A stretch of DNA of 64,000 bases. It comes from Flagellimonas sediminis (GTDB lineage: Bacteria > Bacteroidota > Bacteroidia > Flavobacteriales > Flavobacteriaceae). The first letter of the stretch is position 1; the number at the start of each line of letters is the position of its first letter. The translations under genes were made by a program, and so were the position numbers. The notes beneath the pieces are model-generated. The model worked only from the letters and a program-made list of their open reading frames with translations, was not told where the DNA came from and ran no database searches. The stretch spans positions 124,001 to 188,000 of the forward strand of contig NZ_JAAAMI010000002.1 in NCBI RefSeq assembly GCF_010500845.1, read 5' to 3'. This document shows positions 25,202-33,320 of this stretch, piece after piece.

Positions 25202-25222
25202 CCATCCCTAAAAGGCAATTTG

Positions 25223-25252
25223 AAAGACCCACTTTTTAAGTGGGTCTTTTTT
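25223..25252 (+). terminator. Terminator of the DUF2911 gene, possibly bidirectional
   Basis: AAAGACCCACTT (25223-25234) and AAGTGGGTCTTT (25237-25248) form a 12-bp stem with a very small loop, then T residues to 25252 on the plus strand. The stop of the convergent symporter gene lies in the T-run, so on the minus strand the same stem has only a weak U tract. Confidence 0.8.
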
Positions 25253-26963
25253 ATTCTTCTACCTCTACAGGCGAATTTCCCAAAAAGTTGTCGAACCCTT
25301 GGGTGATGATAGCCAACGTGATGACCAATACGCAACCGAAGGCATTGAGCCATAGATAGGACATCCAGTCCATATACCAGCCAATGACAACTATGATCTG
25401 GGTAACGATTGCTGCCACAAAAACGGCATTTCCCCTTACAAATTTGAAGAAGAAGGCAAGGAGGAAAATACCCAATACATTTCCATAAAATATAGAGCCG
25501 ATGATATTGACCAGTTGTATCAGATTATCAAAGAGGTTGGCCACGTTGGCAATACATATGGCAATCACTCCCCATAATAGCGTGAATCCCTTGGTGGCCA
25601 TAAGGTAGTGTTTTGGGTCGCGATCCTTTTTCTGGTTTCTTTTATAAAGATCTAATGCGGTAATCGTCCCCAAGGCATTCAATTCCGATGCTGTGGAAGA
25701 CATGGCAGCAGATAAAATTACGGCCAATAACAACCCAATCAACCCCACGGGTAGATTGTTTAATATAAAGTGGATGAACACATAGTCTTTGTCATTGGTT
25801 TCAACCTTGGTATTGGCTTTGGCAATCAATTCCTTCGCTGCATCCCTACTCGCTTTTTCCCTCTCGTTTACTTTGATGATGTCCCTTTTGGCTTGTTCTA
25901 TGGCATTGTACTCTTTTAGTTCCAAAGCCCCCGAAAATGCATGTTGGGCAATCTGCTTTTCCATTTCGATTTTTTTATGATCCTCCTCCAGGGCTGCATA
26001 CTCATCAGCGTATTCGGAGCTCATTACGGCTTGGGTGGCGGCAGGGTTAAAATTTAATGGAGATGTGTTGTATTGATAGAATACAAATACCATGGCCCCG
26101 ACCAACAAGATGAAAAATTGCATCGGGATCTTAAAAATACCATTGAAGACCAGGGCCAATTGACTTTCTCTAACCGATGTCCCGGAAAGATAACGCTGTA
26201 CTTGACTCTGATCGGTTCCAAAATAGGCAAGGGCCAAAAAGAATCCCCCCGTAATACCGCTCCAAAAGGTATAACGATTATTGGTATCGAGCGTAAAGTC
26301 TAGAATGTTGAGCTTGTTATTGGCACCGGCAATTTTCAATGCCTTTCCAAAGGAAATATCAGTTGGCAAGGCCCCTAGGATAAAGAAAAAGGCAAAGAAC
26401 ATACCAAGCATGATGATGAACATCTGTTGTTTTTGCGTAACACTTACCGCCTTCGTTCCACCTGAAACAGTATAAATGATTACCAGTATTCCAATAATAA
26501 CGTTCAAAGTGCGAAGGTCCCATCCCAATACGGCGGAAAGGATAATGGACGGTGCAAAAATAGTAATGCCCGCTGCAAGGCCTCGCTGTACCAAGAACAA
26601 GATGGCCGTAAGGGTACGGGTCTTCAGGTCAAAACGTCCTTCCAGCATTTCATAGGCGGTAAATACTTTAAGTTTTTTATAGATGGGAATGAAGATCAAA
26701 CAGATCACGATCATGGCCAGTGGGAGTCCAAAATAAAACTGAACAAACCCCATACCATCATGGAAGGCCTGACCAGGTGTGGAAAGAAAGGTAATGGCAC
26801 TGGCCTGTGTGGCCATTACGGACAGACCTATGGTCCACCATTTTACGTCGTTGCCGCCGCGAACGTAATCATCAACATCCTTGCTGCCACGGGTTTTCCA
26901 AACGCCATAGGCTACTATAAACAATAGTGTACTGCCAAGAATGATCCAATCTAATAAGGCCAT
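25251..26963 (-). CDS. Sodium:solute symporter (SSS family) with a large charged insert
   Basis: A 570-residue inner-membrane transporter with about 13 hydrophobic helices and SSS features such as WWTIGLSVMATQASAITFLSTPGQAF and GTDQSQVQRYLSG. Between helices, about residues 308-395, sits a highly charged, Ala/Glu/Lys-rich helical insert (EYAALEEDHKKIEMEKQIAQ and onwards) likely to form a cytoplasmic coiled coil. The substrate is not predictable; sialic acid, sugars or amino acids are all known in the family. The gene is 8 bp after a 38-residue membrane protein gene and downstream of a PIG-L deacetylase, so uptake of a deacetylated or glycosidic product is a possibility. Confidence 0.92.
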   Translation of the reverse strand: MALLDWIILGSTLLFIVAYGVWKTRGSKDVDDYVRGGNDVKWWTIGLSVMATQASAITFLSTPGQAFHDGMGFVQFYFGLPLAMIVICLIFIPIYKKLKVFTAYEMLEGRFDLKTRTLTAILFLVQRGLAAGITIFAPSIILSAVLGWDLRTLNVIIGILVIIYTVSGGTKAVSVTQKQQMFIIMLGMFFAFFFILGALPTDISFGKALKIAGANNKLNILDFTLDTNNRYTFWSGITGGFFLALAYFGTDQSQVQRYLSGTSVRESQLALVFNGIFKIPMQFFILLVGAMVFVFYQYNTSPLNFNPAATQAVMSSEYADEYAALEEDHKKIEMEKQIAQHAFSGALELKEYNAIEQAKRDIIKVNEREKASRDAAKELIAKANTKVETNDKDYVFIHFILNNLPVGLIGLLLAVILSAAMSSTASELNALGTITALDLYKRNQKKDRDPKHYLMATKGFTLLWGVIAICIANVANLFDNLIQLVNIIGSIFYGNVLGIFLLAFFFKFVRGNAVFVAAIVTQIIVVIGWYMDWMSYLWLNAFGCVLVITLAIITQGFDNFLGNSPVEVEE

Positions 26964-26971
26964 TAAAGATT

Positions 26972-27088
26972 CTAGTTATTTAGTAACATGATGAAGTAAA
27001 AAATCAAAATATAAATGGCATTCAAAAGGACCACGACCGTGTATTCCTTTTTCCACTCCATTTTGGTATCCATATTATCCTTTGACAT
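26972..27088 (-). CDS. 38-residue single-span membrane protein
   Basis: A short open frame from ATG 27088 to TAG 26972. The N-terminal 16 residues are polar and charged (MSKDNMDTKMEWKKEY) and are followed by one hydrophobic helix of about 19 residues (TVVVLLNAIYILIFYFIML) and a short LNN end. The start overlaps the last 14 nt of the PIG-L gene and the stop is 8 bp before the symporter ATG, so all three are tightly coupled. Basic residues before the helix predict the N-terminus inside. It is best read as a small partner of the symporter, like YjcH/DUF485 or DUF3311 proteins with other SSS transporters, but no family is recognised. Confidence 0.7.
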   Translation of the reverse strand: MSKDNMDTKMEWKKEYTVVVLLNAIYILIFYFIMLLNN

Positions 27089-29606
27089 TACTTTCTTTTT
27101 TTACTTCACTTTTTCCAATGGACAGCATATTCGCAAAAAGCTTATAAGCTCCGGAAACACCGGCAGGAAGTTCCCTGAAAAAGCTCAATCCGGTGTAAAT
27201 ATAATGACCTTCTCCGTATGGCGCCACCAAAAGACCCCCTTCAGTGGGAGATTCTCCTTCATCACCTATGGAAATAACAGGGGTAAACTCTGGACTCCAG
27301 GATTTTGGAAAATAAAGACCTCTTTCCTGTACCCAGCCATCAAAATCACTTTTTTGGATGTTGTTGGGATAGTTCATTAAAGCATTGCCCGGAGATACAA
27401 TTTTTACATCCGAGTTTTCATCGGTAACCCTATCACTTGATAAGGTAAGGTCGTACGGAGCAATATTTTCAAATTGGCCGGCCCACCTTCCAGCGGTGTT
27501 GTATTGTACGATCATGGTCCCTCCATTCTTTACATAATCAAAAAGGAGGGGTTGCTTAAATTTAAGGGCGTCAACCACATTATAGGCCCTTATTCCAACC
27601 ACAACTGCATCATATTTATCCAAGGAGCCCTTTTGGATATCGTTGGGATCGATGAGATGAACCTGATACCCAATTTGCTTCAAACTTTCGGGAACCATAT
27701 CCCCAGCTCCCATGATGTAGGCAATGTGTTCACCGGATTTTTGAATATCCATTCGAACCACTTTTGCCTCCGAAGGCAATAAAATGGATTGCTTTGGTAC
27801 ATGATCATAATTAATTTCCACCAGTTCCTTGTCATAACTTCTGTTTCCAACTGTAATTATAGGGGAAATTGTTCCTTCGCTGTCCGTATTGGGCGGCGTA
27901 ACCTTAAATGTGACGGTTGCTTCCTGACCTTTTTGTGGAATGTTAAAGGAAAGGTTTGCCGGGGATACCGTCCAACCTGAAGGGTGGTCCAATGAGACAG
28001 ATCCAGAAACATTGTCCTTTCCAGCCCTTACTTTAACTTGAATATCTTTGAAGGCATCCGTGGCAAAGATCAATACCTTTTCATCAATTTTTGAGGTGAC
28101 CTCGGGCAAAACGGCAAAAGGTTCATACAATTCCCCTTTATCCGGTTTTGAAAACCGGTGCACTACCGGTTTGTCGAATCCAATTTCTGCCCCGGAAAGA
28201 TTTAAAACAAATCGTACCATGAATGCAGCGGGCGTTTCCGGTTTACCTATCAAACTTTGGTCGTTCACGGTGTAAGTTCCCAAGGTTCCTGGCTCGTTCA
28301 ACCAATACGGACTGGTGTAATTGGTGTTTTCCGGAACGGTGAAACTGATTTCAAAATTCTTTTCCTCATTGTTGTGCAAGCCAATATTGGGCGTCAATTT
28401 TGAAGCAGTGCCAATAATGTCGATTTCCTTCAAAGCAATGTTCTGGGTGCTGCGATTTATGGCCTCAAATCGGATTTTGGCAGTACTGCCAGGAGTTGTG
28501 GTCCCTGATTCTGCGCTGGCTTCCAAATATATCCCGGCACATTCCAAAATAAGATTTTTAAGCTCCTTGGATTTAAGGGTCCTCCAATGATCATCTTCTA
28601 CCTTTTGGAGTATTTGATAAGCTCTCACCAAATCGGGAATATGTTTGGATGGATCTCTAAAATCAAAATTGTCCTGAATTTTGTATAAGATTTCTCCAAC
28701 GGCTTCACCGCCTTTTACACGTGACCAGGTAGTATTGATTCCTGCAAAAAGGTCATTGTTGGCAGGTTTGTCCCCCTTTAAAAATTCAATGTACTCATCA
28801 GAAGTGCCCCGTTCTGTCATTCTTCCAAAGCCTTGGCAAAGATGCTGGCTACGTGCCATGGCGGCAATCTCATTGTTGGATAGTCCCAAATCCGGATAAT
28901 AAGTGCCCACATCCATTTTCACCAAATTGGACTTGTCCGCTTTTTCGAAATTTTCCTGGCTGCCATAAAACCACCATGAAGTGTTGAAGAAAACTCTTTT
29001 AGGCTGCCAAAGAGATGTTGATTTCAACTGTTCGGGATAGGCCGATGCATCATTGGCCAGATCAAAGGCTTCCATGCTCAAAATGGCGGAAGAAGTATGG
29101 TGACCATGTGTAGATCCCGGTGTACGATGGTCAAAACGGTTGATGATGACATCGGGTTTTATGTTCCTAATGGCCCAAACCACATCACTCAACACCTTAT
29201 CTTTGTCCCAAATTCTGAGGGTTTCATTGGGATGTTTGGAAAAGCCAAAATCATTGGCCCTTGTAAAACGTTGTTCACCACCATCCACATCTCGCGCTGC
29301 TAAAAGCTCTTCCGTCCGCAAAACACCTAAAAGTTCGCGCAGTTCGGATCCGATCAAATTCTGCCCCCCATCACCGCGGGTCATGGATAAATATACTGTG
29401 CGTGCATGTTCATGGTTGGAGAGATAGGAAATCAGATTGGTGTTTTCATCATCAGGGTGTGCGGCCACATAAAGTGCCGTGCCCAAAAAGTTCAATTTTT
29501 GAAGATTGTGGTAGATTTCCGAAGAGGTCGGTTTATCAGGTTTTTGGGCAAAAGAATTAAGGCTGATGAGCACAATGAACAGAAAATGGACTCCAAGGTT
29601 TTTCAT
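27075..29606 (-). CDS. Exported PIG-L (LmbE-like) deacetylase
   Basis: An 843-residue exported protein. The signal peptide is MKNLGVHFLFIVLISLNSFAQ. The PIG-L metal-binding motif AAHPDDE (48-54, His50 and Asp53) and GDGGQN near 83 are followed by a His in STHGHHTSSA near 170. PIG-L enzymes are zinc N-deacetylases on GlcNAc-type substrates. The middle region (about 380-620) has immunoglobulin-like or NEW3-like beta domains, and the last 230 residues resemble a ThuA/GATase1-like domain (KYDAVVVGIRAYNV). The frame extends to 29699, but a TATATTTG box at 29637-29630 and the signal peptide fix the start at ATG 29606. Confidence 0.9.
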   Translation of the reverse strand: MKNLGVHFLFIVLISLNSFAQKPDKPTSSEIYHNLQKLNFLGTALYVAAHPDDENTNLISYLSNHEHARTVYLSMTRGDGGQNLIGSELRELLGVLRTEELLAARDVDGGEQRFTRANDFGFSKHPNETLRIWDKDKVLSDVVWAIRNIKPDVIINRFDHRTPGSTHGHHTSSAILSMEAFDLANDASAYPEQLKSTSLWQPKRVFFNTSWWFYGSQENFEKADKSNLVKMDVGTYYPDLGLSNNEIAAMARSQHLCQGFGRMTERGTSDEYIEFLKGDKPANNDLFAGINTTWSRVKGGEAVGEILYKIQDNFDFRDPSKHIPDLVRAYQILQKVEDDHWRTLKSKELKNLILECAGIYLEASAESGTTTPGSTAKIRFEAINRSTQNIALKEIDIIGTASKLTPNIGLHNNEEKNFEISFTVPENTNYTSPYWLNEPGTLGTYTVNDQSLIGKPETPAAFMVRFVLNLSGAEIGFDKPVVHRFSKPDKGELYEPFAVLPEVTSKIDEKVLIFATDAFKDIQVKVRAGKDNVSGSVSLDHPSGWTVSPANLSFNIPQKGQEATVTFKVTPPNTDSEGTISPIITVGNRSYDKELVEINYDHVPKQSILLPSEAKVVRMDIQKSGEHIAYIMGAGDMVPESLKQIGYQVHLIDPNDIQKGSLDKYDAVVVGIRAYNVVDALKFKQPLLFDYVKNGGTMIVQYNTAGRWAGQFENIAPYDLTLSSDRVTDENSDVKIVSPGNALMNYPNNIQKSDFDGWVQERGLYFPKSWSPEFTPVISIGDEGESPTEGGLLVAPYGEGHYIYTGLSFFRELPAGVSGAYKLFANMLSIGKSEVKKESNVKG

Positions 29607-29629
29607 GGTTGGTCTTTTAGTGGTTGAAC

Positions 29630-29637
29630 CAAATATA
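29630..29637 (-). promoter_or_regulatory. TATATTTG -7 box of the PIG-L/symporter operon
   Basis: An exact TANNTTTG match on the minus strand, 23 bp upstream of the ATG at 29606. No TTG at 17-23 nt was found. Confidence 0.5.
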
Positions 29638-29793
29638 GAAAGATAAAAAATAGGGTTTTGGCTATTTAGAACAGTTTTAACATGGCGCATACATTGCAAA
29701 TAAAGGGGTTACGGATCACAACTCTCCGTTAAAGTTAGATCATAGTTTTTATATCGTGGTTAATTAGGAAAAATAACAATTACACTTAACTTT

Positions 29794-29822
29794 TTGTTAT
29801 GCAAGCTAAAAGCGTAGTTTTG
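29794..29822 (+). promoter_or_regulatory. Promoter of the U32/ferredoxin operon
   Basis: TTG (29794-29796), 18 nt, TAGTTTTG (29815-29822), a full consensus match. The ATG is 31 bp downstream. The rest of 29638-29793 shows only AT-rich sequence. Confidence 0.75.
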
Positions 29823-29853
29823 CAAAAAAAATTGAAGCATAAAAGCTAAAGGA

Positions 29854-31098
29854 ATGCAACAGATAGAACTGATGGCACCTGCAGGCAACTTTGAATCGTT
29901 GCAAGCGGCCTTGGACAATGGGGCGGATTCTGTTTATTTTGGGGTGGAGCAATTGAACATGCGTGCAAGGGCTTCCATCAATTTTACTTTGGATGATCTT
30001 CCAGAAATCTCCAAAAGATGCAAGGCAAAAGGGGTTAGGACTTACCTGACCCTGAACACCATCATTTACGATCATGATCTTTCCATCGTAAAAACCTTGC
30101 TCAAAAAGGCGAAGGAGGCCGATCTTACGGCCATTATCGCCATGGATCAAGCCGTAATTGCCTCTGCCCGGGAACTTGGCCTGGAAGTCCATATTTCTAC
30201 ACAGATCAATGTCACAAATATAGAAACGGTAAAGTTTTACGCCGTTTTTGCGGATACAATGGTTTTGAGTCGAGAATTGAGTTTGAGACAAGTGAAGAAG
30301 ATTACCGATCAAATTGAAAAGGAACAGATAAAAGGCCCATCAGGTCGATTGGTAGAGATAGAGATTTTTGGTCATGGAGCCTTGTGCATGGCCGTTTCGG
30401 GCAAGTGTTACATGAGCCTTCATTCCTATAATTCTTCCGCCAATAGAGGGGCCTGCAAGCAGAACTGCAGAAAAAAATATACTGTTATCGATCAAGAGAC
30501 CGGTTTTGAAATGGAACTCGACAACGAGTACATCATGTCGCCAAAAGATCTTTGCACCATAGATTTTTTGGACCAAGTAGCCGATGCAGGGATCAAAGTA
30601 TTGAAGATCGAAGGAAGGGGTAGGGCACCGGAATATGTGGCCAAGGTCATTGGTTGTTACCGCCAGGCCATTGATAGTCTGTACAATGGAACCTACAATA
30701 AAGAAAAGGTCATCACTTGGATGCAGGAACTGGAAAAGGTCTACAATCGTGGTTTTTGGAGTGGATACTATCTAGGGCAGAAATTAGGGGAATGGAGCAA
30801 GATTCCCGGTTCTTCGGCTACCCAGAAAAAAGTATACATCGGAAAAGGGGCACATTTCTTCCCCAAGACCAATATTGGGGAATTCAGCATTGAGGCCTAT
30901 GATATTTCCATAGGCGATACCATCTTGATCACGGGCCCTACCACAGGAGCCAAAGAAATGAAGGTGACCCAAATGTTGGTAAACGATGCCCAAATCTCTA
31001 CAGGGAAAAAGGGGGATTCCGTAACCATTCCCTTGGAATTCAGGATCAGACCCTCCGATAAATTGTACAAAATCGTTGAAAATAAGGTAGAGGCCTAA
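29854..31098 (+). CDS. U32 family protein (TrhP/YegQ-like tRNA hydroxylation)
   Basis: A 414-residue protein of the U32 'peptidase' family. The TIM-barrel-like N-terminal half begins with ELMAPAGNFESLQAALDNGADSVYFG, followed by TYLTLNT and ADLTAIIAMDQAVI. A conserved Cys cluster, GKCYMSLHSYNSSANRGACKQNC (about 187-209), with a further Cys at SPKDLCTID, matches the four-Cys site of the family, which may hold an iron-sulfur cluster. A C-terminal beta-barrel-like domain follows (about 320-410). YegQ/TrhP of E. coli, its closest type by length, makes 5-hydroxyuridine at tRNA position 34 from prephenate. It overlaps the ferredoxin gene by one base. Confidence 0.88.
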   Translation: MQQIELMAPAGNFESLQAALDNGADSVYFGVEQLNMRARASINFTLDDLPEISKRCKAKGVRTYLTLNTIIYDHDLSIVKTLLKKAKEADLTAIIAMDQAVIASARELGLEVHISTQINVTNIETVKFYAVFADTMVLSRELSLRQVKKITDQIEKEQIKGPSGRLVEIEIFGHGALCMAVSGKCYMSLHSYNSSANRGACKQNCRKKYTVIDQETGFEMELDNEYIMSPKDLCTIDFLDQVADAGIKVLKIEGRGRAPEYVAKVIGCYRQAIDSLYNGTYNKEKVITWMQELEKVYNRGFWSGYYLGQKLGEWSKIPGSSATQKKVYIGKGAHFFPKTNIGEFSIEAYDISIGDTILITGPTTGAKEMKVTQMLVNDAQISTGKKGDSVTIPLEFRIRPSDKLYKIVENKVEA

Positions 31099-31328
31099 TG
31101 GTTGTAGTGACCTTGCAGCGTGAAAAGTGTATCGGGTGCAATTACTGTGTGGAAATGGCCCCGGAACAGTTTGCCATGTCAAAAAAAGATGGTAAATCCG
31201 TATTGCTGCATTCCCAGAACAAGAAGGGGTTCCATACGATCAAATCGCACGACGACGATATTTTTGACAACTGCGAGCAAGCGGCAAAAGCCTGTCCTGT
31301 AAAAATTATTTCCGTAAAAAGTATTTGA
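31098..31328 (+). CDS. Ferredoxin ([4Fe-4S])
   Basis: A 76-residue single-cluster ferredoxin. Cys11, Cys14 and Cys17 (CIGCNYC) with Cys66-Pro67 (ACPV) give the CxxCxxC...CP ligand set; Cys59 could pair in a disulfide as in Bacillus-type ferredoxins. The middle lacks a second cluster motif. Its start shares one base with the stop of the U32 gene (TAATG), so they are translated together and probably work together, the ferredoxin feeding electrons to the U32 enzyme or maintaining its cluster. Its stop TGA is immediately followed by the complementary stop of the convergent maf gene. Confidence 0.92.
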   Translation: MVVVTLQREKCIGCNYCVEMAPEQFAMSKKDGKSVLLHSQNKKGFHTIKSHDDDIFDNCEQAAKACPVKIISVKSI

Positions 31329-31922
31329 TCAAAGACCCATCAGCGTTTCGTACACCAAATGGGTGGGTAAGCCCACAACATTGGAGTAGGACCCTTGAAT
31401 TTCTTCAATTCCGATCATCCCGATCCATTCCTGAATGCCATAGGCACCAGCTTTGTCAAAGGGTTCGAATTCTTCAATATAGTAGTGCATTTCGTCGTCA
31501 GTGAATTCCTTGAATTTCACCTTGGTAACTGCATTTACCGTTTTTTGGAACTCCTTCGAAGTAAAACATACGGATGTGATCACTTCATGCCAGTCACCGG
31601 ATAGCGTCCGTAACATGATAAAGGCTTCTTCTTCATCGGCTGCTTTGGCCAAAGAGACTCCATTATGCCAAACCACCGTATCCGAGGTGATAACGACCTC
31701 TTTGGATTTTAACTCAGCTTTGAAGGGTTCGGCTTTCAATTGGGCCAGGTAATCCGATATTTCTTTGCCTTGAAGGTGTTCGGGATAAACTTCTTCCACT
31801 GATTTGGTCCGAACTTCAAATTCGAGCCCCAATTCTTCCAAGAACATTTTGCGTCTTGGGGATCCAGATCCCAGAATGATTTTGATTTCCATTAGTTTTT
31901 CCTTTAGCGGATTCTTAGTCAT
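31329..31922 (-). CDS. Maf family nucleotide pyrophosphatase
   Basis: A 197-residue house-cleaning nucleotide pyrophosphatase. The signature IILGSGSPRRKMFLEELGL contains the SxSPRR substrate loop. SDTVVWHNG holds the catalytic Asp and DKAGAYGIQE the conserved loop, both typical for enzymes that hydrolyse dTTP/UTP or modified pyrimidine triphosphates. The start at 31922 gives an 8-nt overlap with the KdsC-like gene; an internal Met at 31892 is possible but LKEKL before it looks family-like. It is the last gene of a DUF2520-KdsC-Maf operon. Confidence 0.93.
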   Translation of the reverse strand: MTKNPLKEKLMEIKIILGSGSPRRKMFLEELGLEFEVRTKSVEEVYPEHLQGKEISDYLAQLKAEPFKAELKSKEVVITSDTVVWHNGVSLAKAADEEEAFIMLRTLSGDWHEVITSVCFTSKEFQKTVNAVTKVKFKEFTDDEMHYYIEEFEPFDKAGAYGIQEWIGMIGIEEIQGSYSNVVGLPTHLVYETLMGL

Positions 31923-32442
31923 TCTTGGCGCTAAAATTATCGTTCCAATCCCCTCGAACCTTCAAAACCTGTTCAATGATGTCCCGTACGCATCCATCCC
32001 CTCCGTTTTTATGGGAAACATAGTCGGAAATGGCCTTCACTTCCGGTACTGCATTTTGTGGGGAAGTGGCCAAGGCCACCATCTTCATAGGCGGGATGTC
32101 AGGTAGGTCATCACCCATATACACCACGTTTTGCGGATCAATGCCATAAACATCAAAATACTCTTGCAAAGGATCCTGTTTGTGATGCGCCCCCATGTAA
32201 AAATCGGTTACCCCAAGTCCTTTGAGACGTTCCTTCACCCCAGGATTGGTACCCCCCGTAATAATGCAGATGTTATACCCTTTTTGGATGGCAGTTTTAA
32301 CGGCGTAGCCATCCTTAACGCTCATTTTCCTTAATAATTCGCCATCCGAGGTGATCAATACGGAGCCATCGGTAAAAACACCGTCCACATCAAAAACAAA
32401 GGTGGTGATGTTGCTCAAAAGCTCTTTATAGTTTTTCTTCAT
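31915..32442 (-). CDS. KdsC-like HAD phosphatase
   Basis: A 175-residue HAD superfamily phosphatase without a cap domain. The nucleophile motif is FVFDVDGVFTDG, with Asp18 and Asp20. Motif II is IITGG and motif III/IV is YMGDDLPDIPPM. Length and motifs fit 3-deoxy-D-manno-octulosonate 8-phosphate phosphatase, which acts as a tetramer in Kdo synthesis for lipopolysaccharide; related phosphatases of the same type act on other sugar acids. It overlaps DUF2520 upstream by 17 nt and maf downstream by 8 nt. No other Kdo gene is in the window. Confidence 0.88.
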   Translation of the reverse strand: MKKNYKELLSNITTFVFDVDGVFTDGSVLITSDGELLRKMSVKDGYAVKTAIQKGYNICIITGGTNPGVKERLKGLGVTDFYMGAHHKQDPLQEYFDVYGIDPQNVVYMGDDLPDIPPMKMVALATSPQNAVPEVKAISDYVSHKNGGDGCVRDIIEQVLKVRGDWNDNFSAKND

Positions 32443-33187
32443 AAACTTCTTTTATGGCATCGCTCAACAGTTTATACAGGGCGATGTGTTTTTCATTTTT
32501 CAAAAGGCTCAGATGGTTTTGCATGCTCAACTGATCGTTCCGTCTTGCAGGGCCCGTTTGGGCATCACGCGGTGCAAAGGTCTGCACCTTTTCCGCAGTT
32601 TCCAAGATCAAAGGTTTCAAAAGATCGAAGGAAAGTCCTTCCTCAATACAGATTTCGTGTCCCAAACCATATAGGTAGTTGGTGAAGTTGCTCACAAAGA
32701 CCGCTGCAAGATGTACTTTTTTTCGCTGGTCGGAATCAACCTCCTGTACATTGGAAGAAATGGAGCATGCCAGTTTCTTGAGTATTTGAAGTGAGGATTC
32801 CTTTTTAGCTTCCACACAAATGGGAATGTTCTTGAAATCCAGTTCCCTGCCTTTGGTAAAGGACTGTAAGGGGTAGAAAACTCCTTTGTTTTCAGGAATA
32901 AGAACATCCATGTCCGTGGCCCCTGAAGTGTGCGCCACAATACCCGGTTTGCCAGCCAAGCATTTGGAAACCTGTACAATGGCATCGTCCTTTACGGCAA
33001 TCAGGTAAACATCGGCTTCAAAAACATCATTAAAATCATTGGAAACGGCCGTATGATGGGAAAACCAGGCCAGGTCATTCAAATTCCTGCCAACCACCTG
33101 CACAATTTTGGCCCTATCTGATTTGGATATGGCATCGAACAAATGTCTGGCAAGGTTTCCGGTACCCAGTAATACAACTTTGAGCAT
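32426..33187 (-). CDS. Rossmann/DUF2520 domain protein
   Basis: A 253-residue protein with an N-terminal NADP-binding Rossmann motif (VVLLGTGNLARHLFDAI) and a helical DUF2520 C-terminal domain (about 125-250, with FVSNFTNYLYGLGHEIC and GPARRNDQLSMQNHL). The layout resembles pyrroline-5-carboxylate reductase or ketopantoate reductase relatives, and the reaction is not known. I use ATG 33187, since the longer frame begins at a TTG two codons earlier. It heads a three-gene operon with the KdsC-like phosphatase and Maf and is divergent from ccsBA. Confidence 0.88.
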   Translation of the reverse strand: MLKVVLLGTGNLARHLFDAISKSDRAKIVQVVGRNLNDLAWFSHHTAVSNDFNDVFEADVYLIAVKDDAIVQVSKCLAGKPGIVAHTSGATDMDVLIPENKGVFYPLQSFTKGRELDFKNIPICVEAKKESSLQILKKLACSISSNVQEVDSDQRKKVHLAAVFVSNFTNYLYGLGHEICIEEGLSFDLLKPLILETAEKVQTFAPRDAQTGPARRNDQLSMQNHLSLLKNEKHIALYKLLSDAIKEVYEEKL

Positions 33188-33287
33188 GTCCAAAACTACA
33201 AATTTAGGACAGATGCGTCATCTATATAATTAACAAATCTATGGGATTATTTATCGGCTTAAAACCAACAAAATGCTAAAAAGGACG

Positions 33288-33295
33288 TATTTTTG
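33288..33295 (+). promoter_or_regulatory. TATTTTTG -7 box before ccsBA
   Basis: An exact TANNTTTG match ending 25 bp before the ATG at 33321. No properly spaced TTG was seen. Confidence 0.5.
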
Positions 33296-33320
33296 CCAGC
33301 CATAAGCATACCGAATTTCC

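Noticed and set aside
25223..25252. Attenuator or riboswitch at the DUF2911/symporter junction
   Set aside because: It is a simple stem with a T tract after the stop of a gene, which is explained as a terminator.
33188..33193. TTG start of the DUF2520 gene
   Set aside because: An ATG two codons later fits the Rossmann strand equally well and is the more common codon.
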